Shown here in pieces: positions 60,531 to 64,000 of a stretch of 64,000 bases of DNA. The stretch lies in the NCBI RefSeq assembly GCF_947495735.1, contig NZ_CANMAA010000007.1, forward strand, positions 1 to 64,000, read 5' to 3'. The notes below the pieces were generated by a model, which ran no database searches, was not told where the DNA came from, and was given only the letters and a program-made list of their open reading frames with translations. This stretch comes from an uncultured Pseudokineococcus sp. GTDB taxonomy: Bacteria; Actinomycetota; Actinomycetes; Actinomycetales; Quadrisphaeraceae. Each line of letters starts with the position of its first letter. The stretch's first letter is position 1. Made by a program: the position numbers and the translations under genes.

Positions 60531-62023
60531 GCCCCGCACCCCCTCGGGCCGGGGCGCGGGGCGGGAGAGGTGCCGCGCGCCCGCACGGGCCGCAGCGGCG
60601 CCTCCACCTGCACGACGGTCCCGCGCCCGGGGCGCGAGCGCACGGAGGCGCTGCCCCCGACGTCCTCCAGGCGCCCGCGCACCGACCGGGCCAGGCCCAG
60701 GGAGCCGGCCGGGACGGCCGCGGGGTCGAAGCCCGCCCCGGCGTCGACGACGAGCACCCGCGCGCTCCCCGGCCCCGCCGCCCACACCAGCAGCGCCGAG
60801 CTCGTGCCCGCGTGGCGCTCGACGTTGCGCAGGCACTCCCCGACCGCGCCGAGCAGCGCCTCGACGACCTCGGGCTCGGGCTCCGGCTCGGGGACCGCGG
60901 GGCGGACGGCGCCCGAGCAGGCGTCACCGGCCCGGACCGGGGCGGCACCGGGCTGCGCGGCGGCCTCGTGCCGCAGCTCCACCACGAGCCCGGTCTCCGC
61001 GGCGCGCGCCACGAGCCGGACCAGACCCGCCTCCAGCGCGGAGAGCGGCTGGTCCGGGGCGGTCGGGGCGTCGACGTCGCGCCCGGCGCCCTCGGCGGGC
61101 TCCCGCCGCCCGGGAGCCCGCACCGGGGCGTCCGCGGCGTCCGGCCCGGCGGCCACGAGCAGCGCGAGGGCCTCGGCCGCGAGCTCCCGGACGGCGGGGG
61201 CACGGGCGGCGTCGGCGGTGACCATCGTGGCGAGCGAGCCCAGGACGATGTCGTGCAGGCGCACGTCGAGCCGCCGCCGGGCGGTGGCGAGCTCGCGGGC
61301 GACGAGGAGGTCGACGGCGGCGACGCGCCGCGCCGCGAGCGAGCGCTCGGCCCGGGCGGCGCACCCGTGCGCCACCAGCAGCGAGGCGACGGCGAGCAGC
61401 GCGGTGACGAGGGGGCCCACGACGTCCAGGCGCCCGAGTCCCACGAGCCCCGCCGACACCGAGGCCAGGGCGAGGGCCGCGGCGCCGACCACGACGGCGC
61501 GCACGAGCACCGGGGCCACGCGCCCCGGCGTCCCGGCGAGCAGCCACAGCACCGCCGAGGCGGTGGTGGGCAGCACGCGCAGGACGCCCTCCTCCTCGAC
61601 GGGGGTGCCCGCCGCGACCAGCGGGGGCAGCGCGGCCGCGCAGACGAGGCCCACGAGCACGAGCAGCGGGACGGGCAGCCCTCGCACGAGGTGGGCGACG
61701 GCGAGGGCGAGCCACCCCGCCGCCAGCGCGGCCCCGACCACCACCGACGGGCTCCCCCCGCCCGGGGCGAGGGCCGCCCCGGTCAGGGCGGCGACGACGA
61801 CGAGCAGCTGCAGCACCACGACGACCGCCGTGTAGACCCGGCGCCCCCGCTCCAGGACCTCCCGGAGCTGCCGGGACCCGGTGTCGAAGCCGGTGTCGGG
61901 GTCGCTCCACCCCCCGCGGCCGGGAGCGGGACCTGCGCCGGGACCGGGGGCCCCTCGACCTGCCGGCGCGCCCGGAGCCCGGTCGGCGTTCGTCGCGGGC
62001 GCGGCGGCCTCGCGGGTGACCAC
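60527..62023 (-). CDS. NarL-type sensor histidine kinase
   Basis: 498-aa kinase: a Gly/Pro-rich cytoplasmic N-terminus (1-60), six helices in about 65-220, HisKA_3-like region with H257 in [18 protein letters not shown] and a HATPase domain with N-box [11 protein letters not shown] and [18 protein letters not shown]. The conserved GAGFDPA segment fits the family. An acidic Pro/Glu linker splits the catalytic part. GTG 62023; the phosphatase stops ten bases upstream. Partner of the response regulator two genes further on. Confidence 0.92.
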   Translation of the reverse strand: MVTREAAAPATNADRAPGAPAGRGAPGPGAGPAPGRGGWSDPDTGFDTGSRQLREVLERGRRVYTAVVVVLQLLVVVAALTGAALAPGGGSPSVVVGAALAAGWLALAVAHLVRGLPVPLLVLVGLVCAAALPPLVAAGTPVEEEGVLRVLPTTASAVLWLLAGTPGRVAPVLVRAVVVGAAALALASVSAGLVGLGRLDVVGPLVTALLAVASLLVAHGCAARAERSLAARRVAAVDLLVARELATARRRLDVRLHDIVLGSLATMVTADAARAPAVRELAAEALALLVAAGPDAADAPVRAPGRREPAEGAGRDVDAPTAPDQPLSALEAGLVRLVARAAETGLVVELRHEAAAQPGAAPVRAGDACSGAVRPAVPEPEPEPEVVEALLGAVGECLRNVERHAGTSSALLVWAAGPGSARVLVVDAGAGFDPAAVPAGSLGLARSVRGRLEDVGGSASVRSRPGRGTVVQVEAPLRPVRARGTSPAPRPGPRGCGA

Positions 62024-62032
62024 GGCCGCGGC

Positions 62033-62650
62033 TCAGCCGCGGTCGGCGCCCGGTCGCCGCCGCAGCGGCTCGGGCGGTCCGGCGTCCGGGCCCAGGACCC
62101 GCGCGAGCACCTCCACCGCGGCGGCCACGACCGCGGCGCTGTCGGCGAAGCCTCCCGCGGGGCCGGCCAGCGGGTCGGGCACGTCGTCGTCCTCGGGGCG
62201 CCGGGGCGGCGGGGCCCCGGCGCGCAGCCGTGCCGCCGTGCCGGCGGCGGCGCGCACCCGCGCCGACGGGTCGCGGCCGGGCACCCGGGCGCCGTCGAGC
62301 ACCCGCGCGAGCTCGCGCAGCGTGAACGTCCACCGCGCCGCCCGCGGTGCGGTGCGGGCCACGTCCGCGGCGTGCACGCGGGTCAGGGCGATGACGAGGT
62401 CGGCGCCGAGCAGGGAGCTCGCGTCCACGCGCCGGGAGCGGAAGTCCTCGACGGAGCCGCCGTGCTCGAGGACCTGGCCGACCGCACCCGGTGCCATGGC
62501 GGACCCCGGCGCGGCGCGCATGCCCGCGCTGGACACCTGCACCCCCGGGCCGAGGGCGGGCGCCAGCAGCCGCTCCACCATGGGCGAGCGGCAGGTGCCC
62601 TCGCCGCAGACGGCGAGGACCCGGGCCGTGCCGGTCAGCGTCGGGCTCAC
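62033..62650 (-). CDS. low-molecular-weight protein tyrosine phosphatase
   Basis: 205-aa phosphatase of the LMW-PTP/arsenate-reductase family. The P-loop C15-x5-R21 is intact ([10 protein letters not shown]), and the catalytic Asp lies in the DVPDPLAG segment near residue 160. Unusual: the canonical asparagine-glycine in the loop is replaced by E-G, and the middle has a long Pro/Arg/Ala insert. Usually dephosphorylates tyrosine-phosphorylated proteins in envelope polysaccharide systems. GTG 62650 overlaps the upstream membrane gene stop. In operon with a sensor kinase. Confidence 0.88.
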   Translation of the reverse strand: MSPTLTGTARVLAVCGEGTCRSPMVERLLAPALGPGVQVSSAGMRAAPGSAMAPGAVGQVLEHGGSVEDFRSRRVDASSLLGADLVIALTRVHAADVARTAPRAARWTFTLRELARVLDGARVPGRDPSARVRAAAGTAARLRAGAPPPRRPEDDDVPDPLAGPAGGFADSAAVVAAAVEVLARVLGPDAGPPEPLRRRPGADRG

Positions 62651-63435
62651 GGGCGCACCACCTGGGCGAGGAGCTGGACGGGGACGGCGGAGAGGCTCAC
62701 GGCCACCAGCCCGATGACGCCCGCGAGCCGTCGCGACGTCGACCGCGGGAGCGCCACGAGGAGGCGGTCGACCGAGCCGACGACGACGGCGAGCACGACG
62801 CCGAGCACGGCGCCCTCGACCGCGGTGACGGCCTCGACGAGCCCGCCGACCACCGCCGCCGCCGCACCGGCGGCCACGAGCGCGAGCGCCCCGGTGAGCC
62901 GCTGCGGCCACGGCAGGGCCGTGACGAGCAGGGCCGCCGCCAGGCCCCCGACGCCGACGAGCACGGCGTCCGGCTGCACGGCCGCGGCCGACACCCAGCC
63001 GGTGGCCACGCCGGCGACGGCGGCGCCCGCCACCGTCGCCGCCACGGACTCGGCCAGCCGCGGGCGACCGTCGCGGCGCAGGATCTGGTGCACGAAGGCG
63101 AGGACGACCGACAGGCCCAGGGCGGCGAGGACGGCCTGGGCGGCCCCCGCGGGCCCGAGGACGTCGGCCACCCCGGCACCACCGGCGTCGCCCGCCCCCG
63201 CAGGACCCGGGGGTCCCGCCACGGCGACGGCGGCCGTGGCGGCGAGGCCGGCCACCACGACGACGGCGGTCGTCCCCGAGGGCGACGGCAGCGCGAGGAG
63301 GCGGGGCCAGCCGAGGGCCACGAGGACGGTGACGACGGCGACCACGGGGGCGACGGCGACGGGCAGCCACAGGACGCCGGCCGCGAGGAGGCCGGCGGAC
63401 GCGATTCCGGCCGCAGCGGGCAGGACGCGGCTCAC
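62647..63435 (-). CDS. polytopic membrane protein, first gene of the PTP/kinase operon
   Basis: 262-aa protein with about eight hydrophobic segments over nearly its whole length; short polar loops include [14 protein letters not shown]. No family recognised. GTG 63435 has GAGGAG nine bases upstream; a longer start in the same frame would add an Arg/Ser-rich part and is less plausible. Divergent from glnR. Role perhaps in the same envelope-sensing system. Confidence 0.7.
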   Translation of the reverse strand: MSRVLPAAAGIASAGLLAAGVLWLPVAVAPVVAVVTVLVALGWPRLLALPSPSGTTAVVVVAGLAATAAVAVAGPPGPAGAGDAGGAGVADVLGPAGAAQAVLAALGLSVVLAFVHQILRRDGRPRLAESVAATVAGAAVAGVATGWVSAAAVQPDAVLVGVGGLAAALLVTALPWPQRLTGALALVAAGAAAAVVGGLVEAVTAVEGAVLGVVLAVVVGSVDRLLVALPRSTSRRLAGVIGLVAVSLSAVPVQLLAQVVRP

Positions 63436-63483
63436 CGCCCGGGTCTCCTCACGCGGGGCATCCTCGCAGACACCTCCCAGGGA

Positions 63484-63500
63484 GTCCCGCTCCGCGGGAC
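63484..63500. promoter_or_regulatory. palindrome in the divergent glnR / membrane-gene gap
   Basis: GTCCCGC (63484-63490) / GCGGGAC (63494-63500), 3-base loop, between the divergent genes. A short CTCCC-A-GGGAG palindrome precedes it near 63475. Operator or chance. Confidence 0.3.
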
Positions 63501-63527
63501 CGCAGCGGCGGGAGGCGCCCCTCCCCC

Positions 63528-63533
63528 TATCCT
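63528..63533 (+). promoter_or_regulatory. candidate -10 for glnR
   Basis: TATCCT at 63528-63533 is the best -10-like hexamer before GTG 63641. A matching -35 is weak. It would give a leader of about 100 bases. Confidence 0.35.
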
Positions 63534-63640
63534 TCGTCCCGGACGGAGCCCCCGCCGCTCGGCGGCCCGCCGCGGGCGCCGGCCCCGGTGCGCCGCGCCG
63601 GCGCGGGCGCGAGGGGCCGCGAGGTCCGAGGGAGGTCGCC

Positions 63641-64000
63641 GTGGCGCAGCTGCTGATGCTCACCAACGCCCTGGCCCCCTCGGCGGAGGTCCTCCCCGCG
63701 CTCGGCCTGCTGCCCCACCACGTGCGGGTGCTGCCCGCGGAGCCGTCGGTGCTGGTCGACGCGCCCTCCGCCGACGCCGTCCTGGTCGACGGCCGGCGCG
63801 AGCTCGTGGCGGCCCGGTCGCTCACCCGGCTCCTGCGCACCACGGGCGTGTCCTGCCCGCTGCTGCTGGTCCTGACCGAGGGGGGCCTCGCCGCGGTCGC
63901 CGCGGACTGGGGCGCCGACGACGTCCTGCTGGACACGGCGGGGCCCGCCGAGGTCGAGGCCCGCCTGCGGCTCGCGACCGGGCGCGCGCGCCTGGCCGAG
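63641..64000 (+). CDS. glnR: GlnR-type orphan response regulator (5' part, cut by window edge)
   Basis: The first 120 codons are present. The chain opens [33 protein letters not shown] and continues VLVDGRREL and [20 protein letters not shown], which closely match the receiver-like domain of Streptomyces GlnR, the global nitrogen regulator. This domain lacks the normal phosphorylation pocket layout and works without a cognate kinase. GTG 63641 has GGGAGG upstream. The winged-helix part lies beyond the window. Confidence 0.9.
   Translation, partial: MAQLLMLTNALAPSAEVLPALGLLPHHVRVLPAEPSVLVDAPSADAVLVDGRRELVAARSLTRLLRTTGVSCPLLLVLTEGGLAAVAADWGADDVLLDTAGPAEVEARLRLATGRARLAE

Overview
The window reads as a chromosomal stretch from a very high-GC actinobacterium. 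The evidence is GTG starts, GTGA/ATGA stop-start overlaps throughout, an RsiG-like protein, an HbhA-like coiled-coil gene beside its HTH neighbour, a solo groEL under CIRCE-type repeats, WXG100, a nitrobindin-like protein and the start of an orphan GlnR regulator at the right edge. A member of the Kineosporiales or a relative is my guess from content only. No tRNA, rRNA, CRISPR array or insertion sequence is recognisable.

Layout. 1-6.1 kb is a loosely packed accessory region of small genes (membrane proteins, a DHFR/RibD-like reductase, a lipoprotein, YdeI-like and DUF1059 proteins, a SigJ-type sigma factor, a TauE/SafE exporter, a VOC protein). A degenerate intergenic repeat recurs there. 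6.5-14.7 kb is a xylo-oligosaccharide locus: a GH3 glycosidase, two ABC permeases, a binding lipoprotein, a divergent LacI regulator and a GH10 xylanase without signal peptide. 14.7-22.5 kb is a second sugar locus: a TIM-barrel isomerase, a Gfo/Idh/MocA dehydrogenase and a ribose-type ABC system, with a ROK regulator divergent across a clear promoter/operator. 22.5-29.1 kb holds a pyruvate-oxidase-type ThDP enzyme, an OmpR-type two-component pair, an HtrA-like protease and a WXG100 protein. 29.2-32.6 kb carries moaA, moaD, a GNAT gene, moaE and a DUF4031 gene. 32.8-36.7 kb has groEL, a cold-shock gene, a small membrane gene, DUF3263 and ung.

36.9-43.1 kb is a complete Mrp Na+/H+ antiporter operon (A fused to B, then C, D, E, F, G), preceded by a tiny coupled reading frame. 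43.2-47.9 kb, on the minus strand, is a MoxR / DUF58 / VWA / ThrE-type operon. 48.0-55.3 kb contains a membrane protein with a possible degenerate kinase-like domain, a GGDEF/EAL protein, an RsiG homologue, an XRE regulator and an HbhA-like protein. 55.4-58.6 kb has a truncated DUF4012-like protein, a nitrobindin-like protein, two small membrane genes and ygfZ. 58.7-63.4 kb is a tight minus-strand operon: membrane protein, low-molecular-weight tyrosine phosphatase, NarL-type histidine kinase, membrane accessory protein and LuxR-type response regulator. glnR runs off the right edge.

Points of most interest: a recurring leaderless-start architecture (TAnnnT, six bases, start codon) at seven or more genes; an RsiG homologue whose two c-di-GMP motifs keep only Glu and Arg, next to an EAL protein with a ruined GGDEF signature; a nitrobindin whose heme-ligand histidine is tyrosine; an apparent frameshift at the 5' end of a sugar permease gene; and many 15-30 bp tandem repeats, one of which copies the moaE stop-codon region three times.
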